NCBI RefSeq assembly: GCF_902150035.1
Contig: NZ_LR597507.1
Location: 45,772 to 109,771, forward strand
DNA from: Enorma burkinafasonensis
Lineage (GTDB): Bacteria; Actinomycetota; Coriobacteriia; Coriobacteriales; Coriobacteriaceae
Reading direction: 5' to 3'
Length of the DNA: 64,000 nt
Each line of letters opens with the position of its first letter. Within the stretch, counting starts at the first letter, position 1. Below, piece after piece: positions 9,534-17,857 of the stretch. Made by a program: the position numbers and the translations under genes. Under the pieces are notes generated by a model that had not been told where the DNA came from, made no database searches, and saw nothing but the letters and a program-made list of their open reading frames with translations.

Positions 9534-10505
9534 ATGGCAGACGCGACGACGAAGATGCGACCGGCCCCCGCCGCGGCCCCGGGACGAGACGACGACCCCA
9601 CGGGCCTTGTCATGAACATCCAGAGCTACTCGACCAAGGACGGCCCGGGCATCCGCTCGACGGTGTTCATGGTCGGCTGCAACCTGCGCTGCCTGTGGTG
9701 CTCGAACCCCGAGAGCATGTACCCGGGCGTGAAGGTGATGCACCACGCGAACCTCTGCCGCCGCTGCGGCGCGTGCACGCTCCACGCGCGGCCCGCGGGC
9801 TCCGTCGCGCTCGGCGAGGCAGGCATCGCCATCGACCGCGCGCGCTGCGAGAACCTCATCGAGCTCGCGGACGTCTGCAGCTACGACGCCTACGAGATCA
9901 AGGGCCGCGAGATGCGCGCGAGCGAGGTCGCCGCGAAGCTCCTGCGCGACAAGGCGTTCTACGAGACGAGCGGGGGCGGCGTGACCTTCTCGGGCGGCGA
10001 GTGCCTGATGCAGCCGGAGTTCGTGCGCGCCGTCGCCGCGCGCCTGCGCGCCGAGGGGGTGCACGTGGCGCTCGACACGGCGGGCCTTTGGGACTATGAG
10101 CGGGTGCGGCCGGTCCTCGACCTCGCCGACCTCGTGCTCCTCGACATCAAGGCCTGGGACCCCGCGATCCACCGCCGCTGCACGGGCCAGGACAACGTGC
10201 GCATCCTCGAGAACGCGCGCCGGCTCGCCGCGGAGGGGCACGAGCTCATCGTGCGCCTCGTCATCGTGCCCGGCTGGAACGACGACCGGGCGGACGTCGA
10301 GCGGCGTCTGGATTTCATCTCGTCGTTGGGTAGCGCGGTACGGCAGGTCGGCATCTTGAAGTATCATAGGCTCGGCCTTGGCAAATATCGCGATCTGGGG
10401 CTCGAGTACCCGCTTCCCGACGTCTGCGAACCCACCGACGACGACATCCGGTGGATGCTCGACTACGGGAGGGGGCTCGGCCTCATGATGACCGTGAACG
10501 GCTGA
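9534..10505 (+). CDS. Glycyl-radical enzyme activating enzyme (radical SAM)
   Basis: Radical SAM enzyme of 323 residues that installs the glycyl radical on the upstream lyase. The SAM cluster motif is CNLRCLWC (CxxxCxxC), preceded by the family signature YSTKDGPGIRSTVFM, and followed by SGGGVTFSGGE. Activases of this group usually carry an inserted ferredoxin-like domain with two CxxCxxCxxxCP motifs. Here the insert is eroded: CRRCGAC lacks its fourth cysteine, and the second motif retains only CENLIELADVC. The start at MADATTKMRPAP follows GAAAGGA; the earlier in-frame ATG at 9477 lies in the hairpin. The stop overlaps the beginning of the regulator gene. Confidence 0.93.
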   Translation: MADATTKMRPAPAAAPGRDDDPTGLVMNIQSYSTKDGPGIRSTVFMVGCNLRCLWCSNPESMYPGVKVMHHANLCRRCGACTLHARPAGSVALGEAGIAIDRARCENLIELADVCSYDAYEIKGREMRASEVAAKLLRDKAFYETSGGGVTFSGGECLMQPEFVRAVAARLRAEGVHVALDTAGLWDYERVRPVLDLADLVLLDIKAWDPAIHRRCTGQDNVRILENARRLAAEGHELIVRLVIVPGWNDDRADVERRLDFISSLGSAVRQVGILKYHRLGLGKYRDLGLEYPLPDVCEPTDDDIRWMLDYGRGLGLMMTVNG

Positions 10506-10516
10506 TGGAGTCTTCG

Positions 10517-11299
10517 ATGAGCGTGACCGAACGGCGCATGAGCATATTCTCGATCCTCGAGGAACAGGGCGTCGCGGATATCAAGAGCCTCGCCGAGCAC
10601 TTTGGCGTCTCGACCATGACGATCCGTCGCGACCTGCAGCTCTTCGAGCGCCAGGGTCTTGTCACCATGAACTACGGCAGCGCCTACCTGAACCGCGCCG
10701 CCTCGACGCGCGAGCCGAGCTTCGCCGCCAAGACGAGCCAGCAGGTCGCCCAGAAGCAGGCCATCGGCGAGCTGGCCGCCTCCACGGTCCGAGACGGCGA
10801 GTCCATCATCATCGACTGCGGCACCACGCCGCTGCAGGTCCTGCGCGCGCTCACCGCCAAGAACGTCACCGTGTTCACGAGCTCGCTGCCCGTAGCGAAC
10901 CTCGTCACCGAGCGCGACGACATCGAGCTCTTCTTCGCCCCGGGGCGCTACCGGAGCGTCTCCGCCGGCGTGGTGGGCGACCTCGCCAGCGAGTTCTACC
11001 ACTCGCTCCACGTCGACAAGGCCTTCCTGGGCGCGCACGCCTGCACGGTCGAGGACGGCGCCATGCAGCCCGCCGTGGAGGACGCGACCACCAAGCGTGC
11101 CATCATGGCGGCGGCATCCGAGACGTTCCTGCTCGTCGACTCGGCGAAGTTCGGCAAGACCGCGCTCGTGGAGAACGCCCGCCTCGACGAGTACGACCAC
11201 GTGGTCACCGACGACCTCCTGGATCCCGAGGAGCTCGAGCGGGTGCGCGCGGCCTCGGCGGATCTCATGGTCGCGCAGGTGGGCGGCGCGCGGCAGTGA
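10517..11299 (+). CDS. DeoR-family sugar-phosphate responsive repressor
   Basis: Transcription factor of 260 residues. The N-terminal winged helix (about 1-60) shows the DeoR signature IKSLAEHFGVSTMTIRRDL. The C-terminal sensor domain has the sugar-phosphate isomerase-like fold with GESIIIDCGTT, VFTSSLPVANLV and FLLVDSAKFGKTALV. Such regulators usually respond to a phosphorylated sugar intermediate, which fits control of the upstream lyase cluster. GGAG stands 6 bases before the ATG at 10517. An ATG at 10505 that overlaps the activase stop is an alternative start adding 4 residues. Confidence 0.92.
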   Translation: MSVTERRMSIFSILEEQGVADIKSLAEHFGVSTMTIRRDLQLFERQGLVTMNYGSAYLNRAASTREPSFAAKTSQQVAQKQAIGELAASTVRDGESIIIDCGTTPLQVLRALTAKNVTVFTSSLPVANLVTERDDIELFFAPGRYRSVSAGVVGDLASEFYHSLHVDKAFLGAHACTVEDGAMQPAVEDATTKRAIMAAASETFLLVDSAKFGKTALVENARLDEYDHVVTDDLLDPEELERVRAASADLMVAQVGGARQ

Positions 11300-11368
11300 C
11301 ATCGCACGGCGGCGGGGCCCGGCACCGGCACCCGTCGCGATTCGGCCGTTCAAGCGAAAGGGGCTCTC

Positions 11369-11617
11369 ATGCACGATGTCGGAATGAACATGGGCCAGCT
11401 GGCCATGAGCGTGAAGCAGGTCGACGACACCATTGCGCTCGCGCGCGACTGGAGCCATAGCCTGCTCCATGCCACCGAGGCCTACGACATGCCCTGCATC
11501 GGCGGGAAGCTCGAGACCGCGCTCGCCGCGCTCGACGAGGCGCGCGACGCGCTTCAGGGCTACGAGGACGCCATCGAGGCCGACCACAACGCCGTCGGTA
11601 CCGTCAAGCTGGTGTGA
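11369..11617 (+). CDS. Small protein preceding nikR, unknown function
   Basis: An 82-residue, mostly helical, acidic protein that I do not recognise. It contains a heptad-like stretch (about 45-70) and one cysteine in MPCIGGKLETALAALDEA. GAAAGGGG precedes the ATG. Its stop is separated from the nikR start by one base, so it is translationally coupled to nikR and belongs to the hydrogenase maturation operon. A role in nickel handling or a protein partner is possible only by position; it has no His-rich or Cys-rich metal motif. Confidence 0.7.
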   Translation: MHDVGMNMGQLAMSVKQVDDTIALARDWSHSLLHATEAYDMPCIGGKLETALAALDEARDALQGYEDAIEADHNAVGTVKLV

Positions 11618-11618
11618 T

Positions 11619-12062
11619 ATGGGCGCCCCGCACGCATCGGGCGAGCTCGTCCGCTTCTCCATCGCCATGCCCGCCGACCTGCTCGACGCCTTCGACGGCC
11701 AGATCGCGCGGCGCGGTGAGGGCGCCAACCGCTCCGAGGCCATCCGCGACCTCATCCGCTCGTCTCTGGTCGAGGAGGAGCTGCGCACGCCCGAGGCGCA
11801 GGTCATCGGCTCGCTAACCATGATCTACGACCACCACACCGGCGACTTGACCCGCCGTCTCGACGAGATCCAGCACGACTACACCCCCGAGATCGTCTCG
11901 ACGATGCACGTGCACCTGGACCACCACAACTGCCTCGAGATCCTCGCGCTGCGCGGCAAGGGCGAGCGCGTCTACGAGCTCGCCGACAAGCTCCTGGGGT
12001 TGCGCGGCGTGAAGCACGGCGAGCTCACCTGCGCCGCCACCGACCAGAGCCTCGAGCGCTAG
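11619..12062 (+). CDS. nikR: Nickel-responsive regulator NikR
   Basis: Ribbon-helix-helix repressor of nickel uptake, 147 residues. The N-terminal domain (about 8-50) has LVRFSIAMPADLLDAFD and NRSEAIRDLIR. The C-terminal ACT-like domain contains the high-affinity nickel site residues: His in YDHHTGDL, HVHLDHHNCLE with the two histidines and the essential cysteine. The length and order fit the family. It starts one base after the preceding small gene and 7 bp before hypF. Its position as a leading gene of a hyp operon links nickel sensing with [NiFe]-hydrogenase maturation. Confidence 0.95.
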   Translation: MGAPHASGELVRFSIAMPADLLDAFDGQIARRGEGANRSEAIRDLIRSSLVEEELRTPEAQVIGSLTMIYDHHTGDLTRRLDEIQHDYTPEIVSTMHVHLDHHNCLEILALRGKGERVYELADKLLGLRGVKHGELTCAATDQSLER

Positions 12063-12069
12063 GGCGCGC

Positions 12070-14544
12070 ATGCCGCGGGTGCGCGTACACATCACCGGGA
12101 TCGTGCAGGGCGTGGGCATGCGCCCGTTCGTGTACCGCGAGGCCGTGGCGGCGGGCATCGACGGCTGGGTCCTGAACGCGACCGACGGCGTGCACATCGA
12201 GGCCGCGGGGGCGCGCCCGCAGCTAGACGCGTTCATCGCCGCGCTCGAGGCGCATGCACCGTCGGCGGCGCGCATCGACCGCATCGATGTCGAGCCCTGC
12301 GGCGAGGCGGGCGAGCCGGCCGCGGAGGGGTTCTCCATCGTGGCATCCGACGGCGCGGGCGCGCGCACCACCCTCGTCTCCCCCGACATCGCCACCTGCG
12401 ACGACTGCCTGCGCGAGCTCTTCGACCCCGCCGACCGGCGCTACCACTACCCCTTCATCAACTGCACCAACTGCGGGCCGCGCTACACCATCATCGAGGC
12501 GCTCCCCTACGACCGGCCGCTCACCTCGATGGGGGCGTTCCCCATGTGCGCGCGGTGCGCCGCGGAGTACGCGGACCCGCTCGACCGGCGCTTCCACGCC
12601 CAGCCCGACGCCTGCTTCGACTGCGGGCCGCACATCACCTGGCGCGAAGCCGGCAGCGAGGACGAGCTGCGCGGGCTGACCCTGCCCGAGAGCGACGCGA
12701 TCATCGAGCGTTGCTGCGAGCTCCTGCGCGCCGGCGGCATCGTGGCGATCAAGGGTCTCGGCGGGTTCCACCTCGCCTGCGACGCCACGAACGAGCGGGC
12801 CGTGCAGGAGCTCCGGCGGCGCAAGCGGCGAGCGCGCAAGGCGCTCGCTGTGATGGTGCCCGACCTCGCGTGCGCCGAGGGCCTCTGCCACATCGACGAT
12901 ACCGAGCGCGCGCTCCTTACCGGCTCCGTCCGACCCATCGTGCTGCTGCGCCGCAAGGGCGGCGCCGGGCTGTATGGGGGCACGGTCGCATCCCATCCCG
13001 CCGGTACGCTCGCGCCCTCCGTCGCGCTCGACCTCCCCGAGATCGGCATCATGCTGCCCTACACGCCGCTCCAGCACCTCATCATGGCGTCGTTCGGCAG
13101 ACCTATCGTCATGACCAGCGGCAACGTGAGCGGCAACCCCATCGAGATCGATGATGGGGCGGCGTGGGAGCGCCTGGTCGCAAGCGGCATCGCCGACGCG
13201 CTCGTCGGCAACGACCGCGAGATCCGCGCCCGCTTCGATGACTCGGTGGTGCGCGTGGTCGCGGCGGGCGCGCCGGTCGTCCTCCCCGTGCGCCGCGCCC
13301 GCGGCTACGCGCCGCAACCGCTCGAGCTGCCCGCCTGCTCAGGTACGGCTCCCACCATCCTCGCCTGCGGTGCCGAGCAGAAGGCCACGCTCGCCTTCAC
13401 GCGCGACGACGGCGCGGGGGCGCGCTGCTTCCTCTCGCAGCATATCGGCGACGTCGAGCAGGCGCTGACGCTCGACGCCTGGCACGAGGCCCGCGAGCAC
13501 ATGGCCCGCCTCTTCGACCTCGCGCCCGCCGCCCTCGCCTGCGACCTGCACCAGGGCTACCTCACGAGCCAGTGGGCGCGCGCAGAGGCGCGCAGGCGCG
13601 CGCTGCCGCTCGTCGAGGTGCAGCACCACCATGCCCACATCGCCGCGGTCGTCGCCGAGAAGGCCGCCCAGGGGGCGATCGACGACAAGGCCCCTGTCGT
13701 GGGCGTCGCACTCGACGGCACGGGCGCCGGGGACGACGGCACCATCTGGGGCGGCGAGATCCTCGTCGCGACGCTTACCGGCTACGAGCGCGCGGCGCAT
13801 CTCGCCACCTGGCCGCTCCCCGGCGGGGCGGCGGCGGTGCGCGACCCCAGGCGCTGCGCCTATGCGCTGCTGCGCGAACATGGCCTCCTCGACCATCCCG
13901 GTGCCGCGGGCCTACTCGCCGCGCTCGGTCCTAAGCTCCGGGAGACCCTGGACGCCATGATCGATCGCGGTATCAACTCGCCGCGCACGAGCAGCATGGG
14001 GCGCTTCCTCGATGCGTGCGCGGCCGTACTCGGCATCTGCGACCGCGCGACCTACGATGGCGAGCCCGCCATCGAGCTCGAGGCGGCGGCGAGCCGCGCG
14101 CGGTCGTGCGGCCATCTTCCGCTTAACGAGGGGGAAGGCTGTCGCGGGATCGATGCGGCCGGCCGCGCCGACGGCGGCGGGGAGGCGCTCATCCTCGACC
14201 CCGCGCCGCTGCTCCGTGCGCTCCTGGACGGCATCGCCGCAGGAATCGCTGCGGATGAGCTCGCCTGTGCCTTGCATGGCGGGGTCGCCGAGCTGGTGGT
14301 CGAGGCCACCCGGCTCGTGGCCCGGCGCCATGGCATCGATGCCGTCGCGCTCTCCGGCGGGGTCTTCATGAACCGCATCCTGCTCGAGGCGGTGCACCGG
14401 TCCCTCGATGCGGCAGGGCTTACGGTCCTAGTCCCCACCACGGTCCCGGTGAACGACGGCTGCATCGCCTACGGCCAGGCCGCCGTGACCCGCGCGCGCC
14501 TGGCGATAGCGGCGCCCGCCGCCGAAGACCGGCCGGGCGCCTGA
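12070..14544 (+). CDS. hypF: Carbamoyltransferase HypF
   Basis: HypF makes the cyanide ligand precursor of [NiFe]-hydrogenase by transferring carbamoyl from carbamoyl phosphate, via an adenylate, to HypE. The 824-residue protein has all four parts: an acylphosphatase domain (1-90, GIVQGVGMRPFVYR), zinc fingers (about 105-180, CDDCLRELFDP, NCTNCGPRYT, CARCAAEYADP, CFDCGPH), a YrdC-like domain (about 200-380, KGLGGFHLACDA, MTSGNVSGNPI) and a Kae1-like domain with HHHAHIAAVVAE, GVALDGTGAGDDG and LSGGVFMN. It is slightly longer than usual, mainly through C-terminal insertions. It starts 7 bp after nikR. Confidence 0.97.
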   Translation: MPRVRVHITGIVQGVGMRPFVYREAVAAGIDGWVLNATDGVHIEAAGARPQLDAFIAALEAHAPSAARIDRIDVEPCGEAGEPAAEGFSIVASDGAGARTTLVSPDIATCDDCLRELFDPADRRYHYPFINCTNCGPRYTIIEALPYDRPLTSMGAFPMCARCAAEYADPLDRRFHAQPDACFDCGPHITWREAGSEDELRGLTLPESDAIIERCCELLRAGGIVAIKGLGGFHLACDATNERAVQELRRRKRRARKALAVMVPDLACAEGLCHIDDTERALLTGSVRPIVLLRRKGGAGLYGGTVASHPAGTLAPSVALDLPEIGIMLPYTPLQHLIMASFGRPIVMTSGNVSGNPIEIDDGAAWERLVASGIADALVGNDREIRARFDDSVVRVVAAGAPVVLPVRRARGYAPQPLELPACSGTAPTILACGAEQKATLAFTRDDGAGARCFLSQHIGDVEQALTLDAWHEAREHMARLFDLAPAALACDLHQGYLTSQWARAEARRRALPLVEVQHHHAHIAAVVAEKAAQGAIDDKAPVVGVALDGTGAGDDGTIWGGEILVATLTGYERAAHLATWPLPGGAAAVRDPRRCAYALLREHGLLDHPGAAGLLAALGPKLRETLDAMIDRGINSPRTSSMGRFLDACAAVLGICDRATYDGEPAIELEAAASRARSCGHLPLNEGEGCRGIDAAGRADGGGEALILDPAPLLRALLDGIAAGIAADELACALHGGVAELVVEATRLVARRHGIDAVALSGGVFMNRILLEAVHRSLDAAGLTVLVPTTVPVNDGCIAYGQAAVTRARLAIAAPAAEDRPGA

Positions 14545-14619
14545 TGCGCCCCGCGCGGTTTGCCCAAACGTTGGCGTGAGAGTACCATCTTTACGCGAAC
14601 GAACCGAAGGAGCGCACCT

Positions 14620-14904
14620 ATGTGTCTAGCCATTCCCGGTGAGATCGTCCAGATCGACGGCACGCACGCCACGCTCGACATGCTCGGCGTGCGCCGGTCC
14701 ATATCGCTCGCCCTCACGCCCGAGGCGCGCGTAGGCGACTGGGTGCTCGTCCACGCCGGCTTCAGCATCCAGGTGGTCGACGAGGCGGAGGCGCGTCAGA
14801 CCATCGAGCTGGTGCGCGAGCTCGATGAGCTCGCGAGCGAGGATATCCCCGCGGCGGCCTATGAGGCCGACGGGGACGCGACTGTCAGGGCTGTCCGCCC
14901 ATGA
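14620..14904 (+). CDS. hypC: Hydrogenase assembly chaperone HypC
   Basis: HypC carries the Fe(CN)2CO group with HypD and hands it to the hydrogenase large subunit. The 94-residue protein begins MCLAIPGEIVQ, with the essential Cys2 exposed after Met removal, and contains GVRRSISLAL and VGDWVLVHAGFSIQVVDEAEA, the typical OB-fold features. The C-terminal tail from about residue 72 is longer than in most HypC proteins and acidic. The start follows GAAGGAG; the frame extends upstream without support. Its TGA overlaps the hypD ATG (ATGA), indicating translational coupling. Confidence 0.95.
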   Translation: MCLAIPGEIVQIDGTHATLDMLGVRRSISLALTPEARVGDWVLVHAGFSIQVVDEAEARQTIELVRELDELASEDIPAAAYEADGDATVRAVRP

Positions 14905-16022
14905 GCGCGAACGGCGCGCCCCAGGAGAGCGCACCCGGCCTCGACCTTGCCGCCTTCAGGGACCCCGCGCTCGCCCGCGGCCTCATCGGCCGCATCCGCG
15001 ACCTGGTGGGATCGCGCGCCATCAACCTCATGGAGGTCTGCGGGACGCACACGATGAGCATCGGGCGCTACGGGTTCCGCTCGGTCATGCCCGAGGGCCT
15101 GAGGCTGCTGTCCGGCCCCGGCTGCCCCGTGTGCGTGACGGCGAACGGCGACATCGACCGCGCCATCGCGCTCGCCCGCATGGACGGCGCGACCGTCGCC
15201 ACCTTCGGCGACATGGTGCGCGTGCCCGGCAGCACCTCGTCGCTCGCGCAGGAGAAGGCCGCCGGCCGCGACGTGCGCGTGGTCTACTCCCCCCTCGATG
15301 CGCTCGAGATCGCCGCGCGCGAGCCCGAGCGCGAGGTCATCTTCCTCGGCGTGGGCTTCGAGACCACCACGCCCGCCATCGCCGCGTCCATCCTCGAGGC
15401 CGCATCACGCGGCATCTCGAACTTCAGCGTGCTCAGCATGCACAAGACCACGCCGGCGGCGCTGCGCGCCATCGCCGACGATCCCGAGACGGCCATCGAC
15501 GGCTTCATCCTGCCCGGCCATGTCTCGACCATCACCGGCACCGAGCCGTTCCGCTTCCTCGTCGACGAGTACGGCATCCCCGGTGTGGTGACCGGCTTCG
15601 AGCCGGTTGACATCCTCGAGGGCATCATGCAGCTCGTCGACATGATCGGGCGGCACGAGCCCGCGATCGGCAACGCCTACCGCCGCGGCGTGCGCGACGA
15701 GGGCAACGCGACCGCGCGGCGCATCACCGAGCAGGTCTTCGAGCCCTGCGACGCCACCTGGCGCGGGCTGGGCGAGCTTCCCGCGTCGGGCATGCGCATC
15801 CGCGCGGACTTTCGCGCCTTCGATGCCCGCGCGCGCTTCGACGTCGCGGTCGAACCCACGCGCGAGCCGCGCGGCTGCCGCTGCGGGGACGTGCTGCGCG
15901 GCGCGATCGCCCCGAGCGCGTGCCCGCTCTTCGGGACGGCGTGCACGCCCGAGCATCCCGTGGGCCCGTGCATGGTCTCGAGCGAGGGCAGCTGCGCCGC
16001 CTACCATACGTACCGTCTCTAG
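14901..16022 (+). CDS. hypD: Hydrogenase formation protein HypD
   Basis: HypD is an iron-sulphur scaffold that, with HypC, assembles the Fe(CN)2CO unit. The 373-residue protein shows the family motifs INLMEVCGTHTM, LLSGPGCPVCVT, GFETTTPA and LPGHVSTITG, plus the C-terminal cysteine cluster with GCRCGDVLRG, CPLFGTACTPEHPVGPCMVS and GSCAAY. The four [4Fe-4S] ligands and the redox cysteines are therefore present. Its start overlaps the hypC stop by four bases. Confidence 0.97.
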   Translation: MSANGAPQESAPGLDLAAFRDPALARGLIGRIRDLVGSRAINLMEVCGTHTMSIGRYGFRSVMPEGLRLLSGPGCPVCVTANGDIDRAIALARMDGATVATFGDMVRVPGSTSSLAQEKAAGRDVRVVYSPLDALEIAAREPEREVIFLGVGFETTTPAIAASILEAASRGISNFSVLSMHKTTPAALRAIADDPETAIDGFILPGHVSTITGTEPFRFLVDEYGIPGVVTGFEPVDILEGIMQLVDMIGRHEPAIGNAYRRGVRDEGNATARRITEQVFEPCDATWRGLGELPASGMRIRADFRAFDARARFDVAVEPTREPRGCRCGDVLRGAIAPSACPLFGTACTPEHPVGPCMVSSEGSCAAYHTYRL

Positions 16023-16095
16023 ATGCGGCGCGGGCGCGGCGCGCAGGCCCAGCCCGTTCCGCCGGCCCCATACCCGCACGACCCCGGGAGGTCTT

Positions 16096-17124
16096 ATGTC
16101 TTCGAGCGATACCACCGTCCAGATGAGCCACGGCTCGGGCGGGCAGATGATGAAGCGCCTCATCGACGAGGTGTTCCTCGAGGCGTTCGGCGCGGCCGAG
16201 CTGCACGCCGGCGACGACGCGGGCGTCGCCGCGCTCCCCGCGACCGGCCGCATCGCGCTCTCCACCGACACCTTCGTGGTCACGCCGCAGTTCTTCCCCG
16301 GCGGCGACATCGGCAGGCTCGCGGTCTCGGGCACGGTGAACGACGTCGCGACCTCGGGCGCCCACGTGCGCTACCTCTCCTGCGGCTTCATCCTCGAAGA
16401 AGGCTACCCGCTCGCCGACCTCGAGCGGATCTGCGCGAGCATGGCCGCCACGGCGCGCGAGGCGGGCGTGGATATCATCACCGGCGACACCAAGGTCGTG
16501 GGGCGCGGCAAGGCGGACGGGGTCTTCATCAACACGGCGGGTGTGGGCGAGGTGCCCACGGGCGTCGCGCTCTCGGGCGCGAACGTGCAGCCGGGCGACG
16601 TCGTCCTGGTGTCGGGCACGATGGGCGACCACGGCATCGCCATCATGAGCACGCGCGAGGGGCTCTCGTTCTCGACCGACATCGAGAGCGACGTCGCACC
16701 GCTCAACCACCTCATCGCCGCGGTGCTGGAGGCGGCGCCCCATGCGCGCTGCTTCCGCGACCCCACGCGCGGCGGGCTGGCGAGCACGCTCAACGAGTTC
16801 GCCCAGGCGAGCGGCGTCGACATCGAGCTCGACGAGGAGGCCGTCCCGGTGAAGGCTCAGGTGCGCGCCGCGTGCGAGATGCTCGGCTACGACCCCCTGC
16901 AGGTCGCGAACGAGGGCAAGATGGTCGCGGTGGTGCCCGGCGGCGACCCCGACGCCGCGCTCGCCGCCATGCGCGCGAGCCGTTACGGGGAGCACGCGGC
17001 GATCGTGGGCGCCGCGGTTGCGCCGAGGCGCGCCGAGGGCCCCTGCGTGCGCGTGCGCACGCCCTGGGGGGCCGAGCGCATCCTCGACATGGTCGTGGGC
17101 GAGCAGCTGCCACGCATCTGCTAG
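16096..17124 (+). CDS. hypE: Carbamoyl dehydratase HypE
   Basis: HypE dehydrates its own C-terminal thiocarbamate to thiocyanate using ATP. The 342-residue protein has the PurM-like fold with MSHGSGGQMMKRLIDEVF, LHAGDDAGVAAL, DTFVVTPQFFPGGDIG and SGTMGDHGIAIM, and it ends in the obligatory PRIC cysteine. It starts after GGGAGG at 16085-16090, 73 bp behind hypD. The gene completes hypF-C-D-E; hypA and hypB, needed for nickel insertion, and hydrogenase structural genes are not in the window. Confidence 0.97.
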   Translation: MSSSDTTVQMSHGSGGQMMKRLIDEVFLEAFGAAELHAGDDAGVAALPATGRIALSTDTFVVTPQFFPGGDIGRLAVSGTVNDVATSGAHVRYLSCGFILEEGYPLADLERICASMAATAREAGVDIITGDTKVVGRGKADGVFINTAGVGEVPTGVALSGANVQPGDVVLVSGTMGDHGIAIMSTREGLSFSTDIESDVAPLNHLIAAVLEAAPHARCFRDPTRGGLASTLNEFAQASGVDIELDEEAVPVKAQVRAACEMLGYDPLQVANEGKMVAVVPGGDPDAALAAMRASRYGEHAAIVGAAVAPRRAEGPCVRVRTPWGAERILDMVVGEQLPRIC

Positions 17125-17133
17125 GGAGGGCCC

Positions 17134-17820
17134 ATGCGCTACACCCACGTCATCTTCGATCTTGACGGGACCCTGCTCGACACGCTGCAGGACCTGGCCT
17201 GCACGTGCAACCTCGTCTGCGAGCGCAACGGCTGGCCCACCTTCCCGGTCGACGCCTACCGCTACAAGGTCGGCAACGGCATGCCCAAGCTCGTCGAGCG
17301 CATCATCCCCGCCGAGTTCGCCGGCATGCCCGATGTGTTCGAGCGGACGCTTAGCGCCTTCCAGGCTGCCTACGCCGCGCATGCGCAGGACCACACGGCG
17401 CCCTATCCCGGCATCATCGATACCCTCGATGGGCTCGCCGCGGCGGGTGTCACCCTCGCGGTGCTCAGCAACAAGGACCACGCCGCCGTGGTCCCGCTTG
17501 TCGAGCGCTACTTCGGCAAGCGGTTCGTCCTGGTCCAGGGGCGCATCGACGCCTTCCCGCCCAAACCGGCGGCACCGATCACCCGGTATGTCCTCGATGC
17601 GCTCGACGCGCCCGTCGCCTCGACGCTCTACGTGGGCGACAGCTCCGTGGATGTGGAGACCGGACACAACGCCGGCCTCGACGTCGCAGGGGTCGCCTGG
17701 GGGTTCCGCGGACGGGCGGAGCTCGAGCGTGCCGGCGCGGACCGCATCGCGGAGAAGCCGGCGGAGCTGCTCGGCATCGTGCGGGGCACGCGCGACGCGC
17801 CCGCGCGCCTCAAGCCCTAG
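17134..17820 (+). CDS. HAD-family phosphatase (phosphoglycolate phosphatase-like)
   Basis: Haloacid dehalogenase superfamily hydrolase of 228 residues, Gph/PGMB type with a helical cap. Motif I is FDLDGTLLDT (nucleophile and acid/base Asp), motif II is the LSNKDH segment, motif III is around PPKPAAPI and motif IV is VGDSSVDVETGHNAG. It follows hypE by 9 bp with a GGAGGG ribosome site and is thus in the hyp operon. A HypF by-product or small sugar phosphate is a conceivable substrate, but the family is promiscuous and the true substrate cannot be read from sequence. Confidence 0.88.
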   Translation: MRYTHVIFDLDGTLLDTLQDLACTCNLVCERNGWPTFPVDAYRYKVGNGMPKLVERIIPAEFAGMPDVFERTLSAFQAAYAAHAQDHTAPYPGIIDTLDGLAAAGVTLAVLSNKDHAAVVPLVERYFGKRFVLVQGRIDAFPPKPAAPITRYVLDALDAPVASTLYVGDSSVDVETGHNAGLDVAGVAWGFRGRAELERAGADRIAEKPAELLGIVRGTRDAPARLKP

Positions 17821-17857
17821 CAGGCGGGCCGGGCGCGACGGCAGCCAGGCGCGGCCG

